Positions 9,580 through 18,575 of a stretch of DNA of 64,000 nucleotides are shown piece by piece. The notes under the pieces were generated by a model. The model had not been told where the DNA came from. It saw only the letters and a list, made by a program, of their open reading frames with translations, and did no database searches. Position 1 is the first letter of the stretch. Each line of letters opens with the position of its first letter. The position numbers and the translations under genes are program-made. The stretch lies in assembly GCA_963710865.1 (NCBI GenBank), contig CAVQBR010000001.1, forward strand, positions 62,001 to 126,000, written 5' to 3'. This stretch comes from PRDV01 sp963710865. Lineage in GTDB: Bacteria; Babelota; Babeliae; Babelales; Babelaceae.

Positions 9580-10223
9580 AACTTCTCCTTTGAAAATAAT
9601 AAACAATAACTTCATTACACTATCTACTTCGCTTTCAGAGTCTCGTTCAATCAATCCACCCTTCTTAAAAGCGCCATACAAAAAGCATACTCATTTCTAC
9701 AATCGAAGATCAAGAGATTGTTAGTTGAGTAAGCAAAGAAAAGGAAACTGGGTTCACAAGCAACTGTTAGGGAAACCATTGCACCGAAAGCGATTTATTT
9801 GTAAAAATTCCGCATTCTATGACCAAGGCTAGCAAGATCAGTCAACGTATTGCGCACCCTGCTCACCAGCCTGAAATAGTCCGCATCAGATCCCAAGGGA
9901 AGGATCAAGATTTTCAGAATATTTTCTTTCGTTTTCTGCGAGCTCAGCATACTTAGAAGTACGACCTCGCATGTAGCTGAACAGAGAATGTGAAAAGGGT
10001 GAAGTGGAAAGAACTGCTATGCGCAAAATTCAGAATGTGGAATCGACCGAACCACTTAAATTTCGCAGCAAATCATTGAACAAAAGCTGAGAGTAATCTA
10101 GATGTTCATCAGATCATCATAAACATTCATAAGTGATATGATGCCACTGCAAAACAATACAAACCATCGAGAGTTGTGGCAGACAGGATCAGCCAGAAAC
10201 GAAATAGCACTCTCTCTAGTTAT
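9580..10223. other. Long intergenic region upstream of beta-helix gene 2
   Basis: These 644 bases hold the conserved block 9839-9947 shared with 4210-4319, and presumably the promoter of the beta-helix gene and the 3' end of the next ankyrin transcript. The stretch 10006-10223 has no partner elsewhere in the window and no supported frame. Confidence 0.55.
9839..9947 (-). repeat. Conserved noncoding block upstream of beta-helix gene 2
   Basis: Nearly identical to 4210-4319; see that entry. It is better conserved than its noncoding surroundings, which suggests a control element or recent conversion between the copies. Confidence 0.5.
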
Positions 10224-12521
10224 TTATCCTTCCCAGGGCTTCTTTATTCGTTTACCATTTTTCGCTTTTAGCTCAGCCTGAGAATCAGTTCGTCCCCTGC
10301 CTTCGCTCTCCTCTGTCAGCTCAAAGGAAGTCTCAAAAGAATCTTTTTTTGCCACATGAGATGCTATCAATTTGAGTATTTCTCGATTACGAGTAACTAT
10401 TGATTTTGGGTCTATATCATCTGCACGCACTCCATTGCTCAATAGCAATCTTACAATCGAAGCATGCCCAGCTTTCGCGGCAGCATAAAACGCAGATCTC
10501 AACGCCTCTTCGCTGCAAGCATCAGCTGCCAACAAGCTCTTCACTACTTCCAAATGTCCCCTCTCACATGCAGCATGAAGAGGCGATTCTCCATTACAAT
10601 CTCTCTGAACAGCCTTATACTTCAAAAGCCATTCAACAACTCCAACATGATTAAAATAACATGCTGCAAATAATGGTGTTACCCCAGAAGAAGATGGCAG
10701 TTCTGGATCAGCGCCTCGAGCCAAAAGTATCGCAACGAGGGAAAAGTGCCCCCCAAGTGAGGCAACAAATAAGGCCGTGACTCCATTTTCGTAAGCATTT
10801 ACATTCCAGTCTGCAGCAACCAAATCGAGCAACTTTTCATCCCCACTACGAGCAGCCATGAACAAAACACGTATTTGTTTCTCCATGACCTCTTCTAAGC
10901 TAGAACTCTGTGCCATGAGTATTAAACGTGCAGTACGTGCATGCTGGCCAGCAAAAGCAGCGCTCAGGGCCGCAGTTGTACAGTATCCTGCTCCGGCTTT
11001 CAACAAAAGCTCTACCACCGAATTATGCCCATGCCGAGCAGCCACAATCAACGGAGTATCGGTGCAAGGTGGAATACAAGGAGTATGCACTGAAGCTTCA
11101 GCTTGCAAGAGGAATTCAACCACATCCACCCTTCCTCGTTCTGATGCTAACACAAGCAAAGTACGTCCATCACTACAGTGTTTATTTACCATATCTGGTG
11201 TTACCAATGGCTTGAGATAATCAAAATGAGGAGCATCCACGAGCAGCAGTCCGGCAATCCTGTTGATGCGATATTGTTCGAGCAACTTCAATATTTCATA
11301 AAACCCATTTTTCCGAGCAATCGATTCTGGAGTTACGCCATTACAAGAGCTTGTAGAAGCATTCGCCTGCAATAACAAACGTACAATTTCAATATTGCCG
11401 ATCTGAACAGCCTTAAACAGAGGCGTCTCTCCTTTTGATGTAGTTTCCTTTTTCACCCCAGCTGCTAATAATTGAGCAACTACTTGAGCATGCCCTGCTT
11501 TGACTGCACCAAAGAGAGGCGTTTCTTCTTTATACACTGCCTCCGCGTCTACACCGTACTTGAGGAGCAGACTGACTGTCTCAACATGTCCATTTTGGCA
11601 TGCTAACAATAAGGGCGTCTCCTGATTATAAGGTATAGCAGGATAAGCGCCTCTCTTCAAAAGCAAGTCAACAACCGGAGCATGACCTGCAAAAGCTGCT
11701 AGGCACAATGCAGCTGGTCCATTTTCTTTTATATTCCATTCTTCTGCGCACCTCTCAACCTGTTCTACTTCACCACCACTAGCAGCAGACAGCAAAGTGA
11801 TTGTTTGCTTTATACGGTACTCAACAAGTCGTTCGTTGGAATAAGCTGCTAGCACCTGCACTATGTCACTATAAGGCTTTTTAATCAATACAGACGCAGC
11901 AGTACCATTTGCAAATGCAATATTTAATGGTGAGCGCCCCTTGTACTTTTTATCCGGATCAGCACGATTATTTACCAATAACTTCACAACCGCTAAATGA
12001 CCAAAATAAGCAGCAATATACAATGGTGTCATTCCAGAAGTTTCCACAGGATCAGGAAAATACAACGCATTGATCTGGGCGCCCCTAGACAACAAGAGGT
12101 CAACAATTTCTACTAATCCCTTGCTTGCAGCCACGTGCAAAGGTCTCATGAAAGATGCAGTTCCTTCATTAACGTCTACTCCTAATTCGACCAGGATCCT
12201 TACAACCTTAATATCTTCTTCTTTAACCATTTTCAAAAGCAGTGTTTCACCGTTAGAATTCCTTAAAGTACTCAAAGTACTCAGAGCAAAACTATTTGAA
12301 ATCAGCTCCTTTTTTTGATCGTCAGGCAGTGACGATTTTAACAGAGCATGTACATAGTGATAAGTATACAGATGCTCATAGTCCAGCAATTGCTGTAAAA
12401 CCATAGCATCGATACTCGCATACGCGAGCAACTGAAGCAGGAGGATTGTTCCTATTGCATTAAACTTTTGTAGTTTCTTGTTCAGAATAATAAACCTCAC
12501 TTGATAATTCGGTGAACCCAC
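10224..12521 (-). CDS. Large secreted ankyrin-repeat protein (765 aa)
   Basis: About 17 ankyrin repeats fill residues 90-730, in two arrays with typical units such as SGMTPLYIAAYFGHLAVVKL and NGESPLHAACERGHLEVVKS. Two degenerate spacers with the pattern AASGGEVEQVERCAEEWNI interrupt the arrays. The N-terminus has a hydrophobic stretch (IGTILLLQLLAYASIDA) that looks like a signal peptide. The chosen start is a GTG at 12521. A second in-frame GTG seven codons later (VRFIILNKK) is equally possible, and no strong ribosome site decides. The C-terminal 50 residues are charged and lack repeats. The repeats resemble the broken gene at 4814-6007, so the two share ancestry. The role is protein binding, and secretion towards a host is inferred from the signal peptide. 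Confidence 0.85.
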   Translation of the reverse strand: MGSPNYQVRFIILNKKLQKFNAIGTILLLQLLAYASIDAMVLQQLLDYEHLYTYHYVHALLKSSLPDDQKKELISNSFALSTLSTLRNSNGETLLLKMVKEEDIKVVRILVELGVDVNEGTASFMRPLHVAASKGLVEIVDLLLSRGAQINALYFPDPVETSGMTPLYIAAYFGHLAVVKLLVNNRADPDKKYKGRSPLNIAFANGTAASVLIKKPYSDIVQVLAAYSNERLVEYRIKQTITLLSAASGGEVEQVERCAEEWNIKENGPAALCLAAFAGHAPVVDLLLKRGAYPAIPYNQETPLLLACQNGHVETVSLLLKYGVDAEAVYKEETPLFGAVKAGHAQVVAQLLAAGVKKETTSKGETPLFKAVQIGNIEIVRLLLQANASTSSCNGVTPESIARKNGFYEILKLLEQYRINRIAGLLLVDAPHFDYLKPLVTPDMVNKHCSDGRTLLVLASERGRVDVVEFLLQAEASVHTPCIPPCTDTPLIVAARHGHNSVVELLLKAGAGYCTTAALSAAFAGQHARTARLILMAQSSSLEEVMEKQIRVLFMAARSGDEKLLDLVAADWNVNAYENGVTALFVASLGGHFSLVAILLARGADPELPSSSGVTPLFAACYFNHVGVVEWLLKYKAVQRDCNGESPLHAACERGHLEVVKSLLAADACSEEALRSAFYAAAKAGHASIVRLLLSNGVRADDIDPKSIVTRNREILKLIASHVAKKDSFETSFELTEESEGRGRTDSQAELKAKNGKRIKKPWEG

Positions 12522-12940
12522 CTAGTCAGTTTCACTGAAAATACCCGATGTTCTCGATTCTCGTTATCTCATCGAACTATTGGCCTACGAGCTTCTATAT
12601 TTTCATACACCAGGAAATACTGGTCAACCTTACAAATTTTTGAGACATTACTATATATGCCACAAAAAAATGCGGTCATGAAAACACCGTTGTTGTATAG
12701 CCAATTATAGCAAGTTACATTGTTTTCACAATCGTGTATCACTAAAACTATTCACTTAGTCGGGCTTGACAGCCGGAGCAGTCAAAGCAATTTCATATAA
12801 TAGCTTACTCATGCTCATCTGGATGGATACGACTGTAAAATTGAAAGATCCATGCTACCATTAATTGCTTAGCTCTTTAGATTTTTTTCAGTCACTGCCC
12901 CACAGAGACAATCCTTGAGAAAGGAATCTGTTTATATATG
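12522..12940. other. Intergenic region, nothing recognised
   Basis: These 419 bases lie between the start of the ankyrin gene and the stop of the PI-PLC-like gene, both on the minus strand. The region is AT-rich and should contain the ankyrin promoter. I see no RNA gene, repeat or supported frame. Confidence 0.5.
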
Positions 12941-13966
12941 CTATTTTATCTGATTGAGTTCATCGATCAATTTTTTAAGATCATCGAAACGCACATCATA
13001 GAAATCAACAAATATATAATTTGGATACCTCTTGGTAATTTCCTTGAACCGTTCAACATGAGCCTTCACAATATCATATTGATTCGCTTGCTTGGCGAGA
13101 TCAGCACTCCCAACGAGGGGAGTTACAAAGTGATTCAACTGGCCGAGCTTATACAAACTCCGAGAGCTACGCTCTAAAAGGTCCTTACTCCTATTGTCAG
13201 TTTCCAAATCCATTTTCAAAGCAGCAATCGATTTAAAATCATAGTGATTTCGCGTTAGTCTATTGCTACTGAGAATCCCAGCAACCCACGGCCGATTAGC
13301 AACCAGACCACTAAGCTCATCATTATCAGAAAAAACTACAAGCCGCTTGTTCCTCTTTATCATTGCTTCGAGCGTTGGCCAGATATTCTTGTCAGCACTC
13401 AAATTATATACATACTCAGAAAGACCTGACTTCTCGAAGCTGATGAGGATTTTTTCGAGCTGTTTTTCCGTAATAAAAATATTAAGAAATAAGGTAATAA
13501 TTTCTCGTGGATTATCCTCGAGAAATTTCTTAATCTGCGTAAGAAACTTTTGCAAAGATTGATTGCTCGCGTCCATAAGCCAGAGATTCTTGCCAACCTT
13601 TGATTTAAGCTGATTTCTCAGAACTTTTACTTTAACATTTTTATCTATCAGATCAGTAAACTCGTTGAGAGGGAGTGTATGTGCTATCCAAGGCTCATCA
13701 CCCTTAAGATGAAGCGGTATTTTAAAAGCACGAATACCATCGTTTAATTGCCCCGCAACCCTGTTATGCTGATTTGCTACAGGGTTAGGCACAACTTGAA
13801 ACAATCTGTCCTTCGTACTAGAAGTTGCATTATGTGTCACCAATTGTGAAACTTCATTATACGGCTTATTACAAAGCCCTTTCCCATTGCAAAGATCAGC
13901 AAAGAGCTGAACATAAACAGACAGCACAATCAGACAGAACCAATAGAAAAGTTGTTTTCTCAGCAT
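12941..13966 (-). CDS. Secreted PI-PLC-like (X-domain) phosphodiesterase family protein
   Basis: 341 residues with a signal peptide (residues 1-23). Residues 26-100 follow the PI-PLC-like TIM-barrel pattern: LCNKPYNEVSQLVTHNA, then NQHNRVAGQLNDGIRAFKI, then a second histidine in PWIAHTLPL. His45 and His96 are the expected general acid and base pair. Further on, FLEDNPREIITLFLNIF matches the usual 'flxxnpxEvvtl' strand. Members of this family cleave phosphoinositides or related phosphodiesters. The calcium ligands of eukaryotic enzymes cannot be placed with confidence, so substrate is open. The start at 13966 has AAGGGTGAG just upstream. It stands alone on the minus strand. A host-membrane target is plausible. 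Confidence 0.75.
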   Translation of the reverse strand: MLRKQLFYWFCLIVLSVYVQLFADLCNGKGLCNKPYNEVSQLVTHNATSSTKDRLFQVVPNPVANQHNRVAGQLNDGIRAFKIPLHLKGDEPWIAHTLPLNEFTDLIDKNVKVKVLRNQLKSKVGKNLWLMDASNQSLQKFLTQIKKFLEDNPREIITLFLNIFITEKQLEKILISFEKSGLSEYVYNLSADKNIWPTLEAMIKRNKRLVVFSDNDELSGLVANRPWVAGILSSNRLTRNHYDFKSIAALKMDLETDNRSKDLLERSSRSLYKLGQLNHFVTPLVGSADLAKQANQYDIVKAHVERFKEITKRYPNYIFVDFYDVRFDDLKKLIDELNQIK

Positions 13967-14182
13967 TTCTCACCCTTAAGCATTAATAGAACTAATTTCA
14001 ACATACACTAGCCAGTGGACGACTTTCAAGAGTCTGATCTTTTTGAGCAATTTTTCTAGTCCTCACAACGTAGACACAAATCTTGCTATCATTAATCTTT
14101 ATTTGCTAATCTGAAAATTGAGAGGGCTTAAAATCTCGCATTAAAAAATTGATACATCGACTTCAACAAAGAGGAGCTATTC

Positions 14183-15022
14183 ATGAAAAAAATACTGGTT
14201 TGTTTACTCAGCTTACTCTCCATTCACCTAATGGAAGCTGTCACCTTGCACAGAGTTATCCTTTCTACAAACTGTAATCGTATGTATAGAGATTTTTGGC
14301 CGATAGTCGCGCCGCTCTGGAAAGCAATGGGGCTCAGACCAACAGTAGTCTTAGTAAATGAGGAGAATTGCCCTCTTGATGAATCATTGGGAGACGTTAT
14401 ACACTTCAAGCCTCTTGCCGATGTTCCGGTAGCACAACAAGCACAAGTACTACGCCTCCTGGTACCAGCGCTCTTTCCAGATGATGTCTGCCTCATCTCA
14501 GATATCGATATGATACCGATTTCTTTAACGTATTTTACTCAAGGAGCAGCGCTGTGTAAAAATGACAATGCCTTTATGGTATACAAAAGTGAACAGTATG
14601 CACGCGCTAAAACTCCACTTTTTAAAAATCGATGGCCGATGTGCTACGTAGCTGCTAAGGGACGCATCTTTAGTGAAATATTTGGAGCTACTCGCATTGA
14701 AGAGTTTCCTAAAATTCTCAGACAGTGGAACGCACTTGGACATGGATGGCATACTGATGAAAAAGTGATGTATATGCTTGTAAAGAAATGGGAAGCTGAG
14801 AAAGGCGGGGTCATTTGGCTTAAGGGAGATGGAAGCAAGCACAGAATTAACCGTGACAATTCAAACTATATGAAAGCACTTAAAACTGGCACCTTAGCAT
14901 TGGACACGCTGATTGATTTTCATGCTCCTCGACCCTATCAAAACCATGCAAAAGAAATCGATACTGTCATTGCAGCAATTTATAAGCAGTGGGCTCTCCA
15001 GGCAAACCGAAAGAAAGCATAG
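14183..15022 (+). CDS. Secreted glycosyltransferase-like protein (GT-A type, DxD)
   Basis: 279 residues, start supported by GAGGAG eight bases upstream. Residues 1-19 (MKKILVCLLSLLSIHLMEA) form a signal peptide. The rest resembles nucleotide-diphospho-sugar transferases: an N-terminal Rossmann-like stretch (LRPTVVLVNEENCP), then VCLISDIDMIPIS with Asp107-Ile-Asp109 as the probable metal and nucleotide-sugar binding DxD. Two later histidines lie in GHGWHTDEK and DFHAPRPYQNH. A signal peptide on such an enzyme is unusual, because nucleotide sugars are not available in the periplasm. This suggests action outside the bacterium, for example in a host cell. Substrate and acceptor are unknown. No operon partner is apparent. 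Confidence 0.6.
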   Translation: MKKILVCLLSLLSIHLMEAVTLHRVILSTNCNRMYRDFWPIVAPLWKAMGLRPTVVLVNEENCPLDESLGDVIHFKPLADVPVAQQAQVLRLLVPALFPDDVCLISDIDMIPISLTYFTQGAALCKNDNAFMVYKSEQYARAKTPLFKNRWPMCYVAAKGRIFSEIFGATRIEEFPKILRQWNALGHGWHTDEKVMYMLVKKWEAEKGGVIWLKGDGSKHRINRDNSNYMKALKTGTLALDTLIDFHAPRPYQNHAKEIDTVIAAIYKQWALQANRKKA

Positions 15023-15087
15023 ACGTAGATCTTTCAGAGTACCCTTTCATAGCCGCTACAAAGCGAGGAAAGCTGCTCGCCTAGAAT

Positions 15088-15105
15088 CTCTCTGGGCTCA
15101 GAGAG
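15088..15105 (+). terminator. Hairpin after glycosyltransferase-like gene
   Basis: CTCTCTG-GGCT-CAGAGAG is a perfect 7-bp stem with a 4-base loop, 66 bases past the stop codon. No T run follows, so termination is uncertain. Confidence 0.35.
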
Positions 15106-15221
15106 CGAGAGCCATCTTCTTTCCAACGACAGGAAAACCAAGAATTTACGCACTTTTGCAAGTTAAGCTCACATTTTTACCCTGATTCTAAAGTCAAAAT
15201 CCCACGACTTGCACAGATTAG

Positions 15222-15319
15222 GGATAGGACTCCCAAATCTGTCACAGAAATTCTGGTAAATCAGGAGATTTAAGAGTAAAATGAGACAGATATTGGATAG
15301 GACTCCCAAAAATGTCACA
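15222..15319. repeat. Direct repeat upstream of an ATPase gene
   Basis: GGATAGGACTCCCAAA followed by a near-identical tail ending TGTCACA occurs at 15222-15246 and again at 15295-15319, 73 bases apart. The second copy covers the first possible ATG (15312) of the following gene, which argues that translation starts later. It could be a control site or a duplication scar. Confidence 0.5.
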
Positions 15320-15329
15320 AAGGATGAAG

Positions 15330-16505
15330 ATGATTTACCGCACAATCACAGAGAAGCTCCTTAAAAGCAGTACTCAGTACCCTGTTATAGCCCTGACTGG
15401 ACCACGACAGTCGGGCAAGACGACTCTTGTGCGATCAACGTTTGTTAATTATACCTATGTTTCCTTAGAAAACGACGACGTGCGACAATTTGCAGACCAA
15501 GATCCCATCAAATTCTTGGATACCTATGGGAGCGGCGAAGGAATTATTATTGACGAGATCCAACATGTACCCAAACTACTTTCCTACATTCAAACAATCG
15601 TTGATGAGGATAAGCGTTTTGGGAGATTCATTATAACTGGCTCGCAAAATTTTCTTGTAAATGAGGCAGTTACCCAAAGCTTAGCAGGAAGAGTCGCGCT
15701 GCTCACCTTATTTCCTTTTTCAATCGAAGAATTAAAAAACGCATCTTTGCTCCCAACAATACTAGAGGAAGCCCTCTTCAAGGGATCCTACCCCGGCGCA
15801 TATGTAAACGAGCATTCACCACACGAACTTTATACTAATTACATTCGTACCTATGTAGAACGAGACGTACGCACTATTAAGAATGTGCAAAATCTAAGCA
15901 TGTTTCAAAACTTCATGAAACTATGCGCTGGTCGTGCTGGACAGGTACTTAATATCAGTTCATTAGCAAACGATTGTGGCATAGATCATAAAACTGCGCA
16001 TGGCTGGATCTCCCTGCTAGAAGCAAGTTATGTCCTTTTCTTGGTATACCCATATCACAAAAAATTTGGAAAGCGCGTTACCAAGGCGCCAAAGCTCTAT
16101 TTTACCGATACAGGCATGGTCTGCGCACTGTTGCGAATTCGATCTGCCGAGGAGCTTTCTTCATCATACCTGCTGGGTTCACTCTTTGAAAATCTCATTA
16201 TTGCAGATCTGTTCAAACAATATTATAACCAAGGAATCACCCCCTCAATATACTTCTGGAGAGATCAGCGCCACGAGCTCGATTGTATAATCGACGAACC
16301 TCGGGGACCCTTTGCCATCGAAATTAAATCTGGTGCAACGGTAACAAATAACTACTTCTCACAACTTACTTATTGGGCCGGTCTATCAGGAGCCCCTAGT
16401 TTCAATAATTTTGTCGTCTATGGTGGGTCCGAAAATCAAATACGTACGGCTGCTAACGTTGTTGCTTGGAAAGATTCAGGAACCCTTGTCAGTCGGTTCA
16501 TCTAG
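15330..16505 (+). CDS. AAA ATPase with DUF4143 C-terminus, orphan
   Basis: About 391 residues from the ATG at 15330, which has AAAGGA at 5-base spacing; ATGs at 15312 and 15324 are in frame but badly placed. Walker A is GPRQSGKTTL near residue 25, and Walker B is GIIIDEIQHVP, both of the AAA_14 type. The C-terminal part (YFWRDQRHELDCIIDEPRGP, then FAIEIKSG) is the restriction-endonuclease-like DUF4143 region. Such proteins are common in bacteria and archaea, often as orphans or in toxin-like or defence contexts, and their role is unclear. It is convergent with the related gene on the other strand and overlaps it by 30 bases. Confidence 0.8.
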   Translation: MIYRTITEKLLKSSTQYPVIALTGPRQSGKTTLVRSTFVNYTYVSLENDDVRQFADQDPIKFLDTYGSGEGIIIDEIQHVPKLLSYIQTIVDEDKRFGRFIITGSQNFLVNEAVTQSLAGRVALLTLFPFSIEELKNASLLPTILEEALFKGSYPGAYVNEHSPHELYTNYIRTYVERDVRTIKNVQNLSMFQNFMKLCAGRAGQVLNISSLANDCGIDHKTAHGWISLLEASYVLFLVYPYHKKFGKRVTKAPKLYFTDTGMVCALLRIRSAEELSSSYLLGSLFENLIIADLFKQYYNQGITPSIYFWRDQRHELDCIIDEPRGPFAIEIKSGATVTNNYFSQLTYWAGLSGAPSFNNFVVYGGSENQIRTAANVVAWKDSGTLVSRFI

Positions 16506-17816
16506 CTGTTTCTTGAGAAACAACTGCCAAGCGGGAATAACCTCGATTAATCCATGCGGACTTTCTATCACTTCCGATTCATCGAGAGTAACTATAAGGC
16601 CCTTTGGCACATTAAGCTCTTTCATACCCTGGGCGAGTGCCTCAAGTTCTCGCTTTCGAGTCCGAGGATCTTTAATCGTAAGAGATACCTGCACAAGATG
16701 CATCGTCTGGTCTGCCAGGAGTAGAACAAAATCTACTTCTTTACCGTCGATCGTTTTGTAGTAGAAGACATCTGAAGAATAGGCACGAAGGTAGGCAAAG
16801 ACTGCAGTTTCCAATTGACTCGCCAAATCAAAATCACTCGCTATGGTGAAAGCAGTAATCAACCCTTGATCTATTGCGTATATTTTTTTAATCCCGTATG
16901 CCGATTTGGTAACGGACAAGTCAAACTTAGGAAGTGAAAATACGCAGTAGGCATCTTCAAAATAACCCATATACTCGTAGAGAGAATTCTTGCTTACCTC
17001 GTATCCCATTGATTTGAAAATGTGATACATCTTATTAAGGCTGAAGCTCGTTGCACTATTGCGCAAAGCATGAGACAAGAGTAGTTTTAGAGCATGAGTA
17101 TTACCAACTCCGTATCTATCGACAATATCTCTGTAAATCACCGAAGAAGTGTATCCTTGGAGCAATGTACGATGCACGTCGGGCGCCGCGCCCACCGTTT
17201 CAGGAAAGCCGCCCACTCGCAGAAACTTTTGCAAATGATGCATCAATTCAATTTTCTCAGATGACGACTTGTCACTCTTCCCAATTGCAAAACCAAGCCG
17301 ATGCAGGTATTCCCGAAAGTTAAACGGAAATATCTCCTGAACCATCGTTCTTCCTCGCAATGAGGAGGCAATCTCCTTACTAAGCATTTTGCTGGACGAA
17401 CCAGTAAGATAGATATGCATTGCTTCTTGATCGAGCAAACGCCTCACAAACTTCTCCCAACCCTCAACTTCATGTATCTCATCAAAAAAGAAATGGACAT
17501 CCGGATCCACTAAATAGTCAGGGTACAACTCAAAGTACGCTTTCAAAATATCTTGAAAGTTTTTGCCTTGCATGTCCGAAAGCCGATCATCTTCAAAATT
17601 AAGATAGAGAATTTTGGTACGGTCTACCCCCGTGGACATAAGATCATGCATTAATTGATACAAGTACCAGGTTTTACCCGAACGTCTCATTCCCAAAAAG
17701 ACATATGCCTTTCTTACCCCCGGCGGGACTACTTTGAGAGTAAGCTCACGCTTTGATGGCTTGGCAAGCAGCTTCCTCTGAAACTCTACTATCAGTTCTT
17801 TAAAAAGCTCTTTCAT
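16476..17816 (-). CDS. AAA ATPase with DUF4143-like C-terminus
   Basis: 446 residues. Walker A is FLGMRRSGKTWYLYQL (residues about 36-51), and Walker B is VHFFFDEIHEVEGWEKF. Middle motifs LTGSSSKMLSKEIASSLRGR and PFNFREYL are typical of the AAA_14/DUF4143 family. The C-terminus has VFYYKTIDGKEVDFVLLLAD, the nuclease-like strand pattern. It belongs to the same broad family as the convergent 15330-16505 protein but is not a recent duplicate. Its start sits just upstream of the triplicated porin 3' end, so promoter and repeat are close. Function is not known; a link to DNA or to toxin-antitoxin-like behaviour is only a guess. Confidence 0.8.
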   Translation of the reverse strand: MKELFKELIVEFQRKLLAKPSKRELTLKVVPPGVRKAYVFLGMRRSGKTWYLYQLMHDLMSTGVDRTKILYLNFEDDRLSDMQGKNFQDILKAYFELYPDYLVDPDVHFFFDEIHEVEGWEKFVRRLLDQEAMHIYLTGSSSKMLSKEIASSLRGRTMVQEIFPFNFREYLHRLGFAIGKSDKSSSEKIELMHHLQKFLRVGGFPETVGAAPDVHRTLLQGYTSSVIYRDIVDRYGVGNTHALKLLLSHALRNSATSFSLNKMYHIFKSMGYEVSKNSLYEYMGYFEDAYCVFSLPKFDLSVTKSAYGIKKIYAIDQGLITAFTIASDFDLASQLETAVFAYLRAYSSDVFYYKTIDGKEVDFVLLLADQTMHLVQVSLTIKDPRTRKRELEALAQGMKELNVPKGLIVTLDESEVIESPHGLIEVIPAWQLFLKKQLDEPTDKGS

Positions 17817-17852
17817 TTTTTCCCTTTAATAAGGACAAACTTTCTACTTTCT

Positions 17853-18575
17853 TTCCCTTCATGAGGGATAAAATACCATATTTTTTTCCCTCTCGCAAGG
17901 AAAGAGGCAAAGCTTCTGCCACTAAGATCCTCACAGAAGGCCTTTACTAGTTTTTTGGTCACCGATCTGATTACTGAAAGCTGACAAGGGAGGGCTTCTG
18001 ATGAGAAGTTTCTCGCAAAGACTTCATGGATCCCAAGTGAGCGATTTCTCACATTCAGTTCAAAGTAGAGGCTGCCAAAAGCAGACACATTTTACTTTTT
18101 CTTCCCTCTATGAGGGACAAAATATCAGCTTCTTTCCCTCTTGCAAGGAAAGAGTACAAGCTTTTGCCCGTACGGTCCTCGCACAAGGCTTTTGCCAGCC
18201 TTTTGATCGCTGATCAGATGTCTGCAGGCTGATTTAACATAGAAGTTTCTCGCAAAGACTTCATGGTCCTCTTGTAGGCGATTTCTCACATTCAGTTCAA
18301 AGTAGAAGCTGCCAAAAGCAGACATATTTTAATTTTTCTTCCCTCTATGAGGGATAAAATATCATTTTCTTTCCCTCATGCAGGGAAAGAGGTCGCGATT
18401 GTGTCACTAAGGTCCTTGCACAAGGCCTTTACGATTCCTTTGATAGTCGATCATATGTCTGACAAAAAAGACAAGCGCTTAGAAATTTTTTGCAAAACGA
18501 AACACTGCACGGACCCCTTTTGGTCGGTTCCTTACATTAAATTCAAAATAGAGGTTGCCAAAAATGAACAAATCT
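17853..18575. repeat. Three tandem copies of the 3' end of the outer-membrane gene
   Basis: Units start at 17853, 18102 and 18339 (spacing 249 and 237). Read on the minus strand, each holds the last codons of the gene at 18479-19399 (FGNLYFEFNVRNR in the gene; FGSLYFELNVRNR and FGSFYFELNVRNR in the extra copies). About 140 bases of 3' untranslated sequence with two hairpins follow: TCCCTC..GAGGGA, and CTTTCCCT-CATGC-AGGGAAAG. Short open frames in the extra copies (17813-18088, 18125-18325) begin MSAFGS and are most likely by-products. Confidence 0.8.

Larger units (their letters stand above)
5587..10005. repeat. Tandem duplication, right copy
   Basis: This is the same-orientation copy of 1-4385: the 5' part of an ankyrin gene (here broken) plus a complete beta-helix gene and its upstream region. 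Similarity fades after about 10005. The 1.2 kb between the copies (4386-5586) holds the 3' part of the ankyrin gene and a transposase remnant. Confidence 0.9.

Noticed and set aside
17813..18325. Two short minus-strand frames beginning MSAFGS as genes
   Set aside because: They consist of the copied 3' end of the porin gene plus untranslated sequence; their starts arose by chance at the repeat junction.
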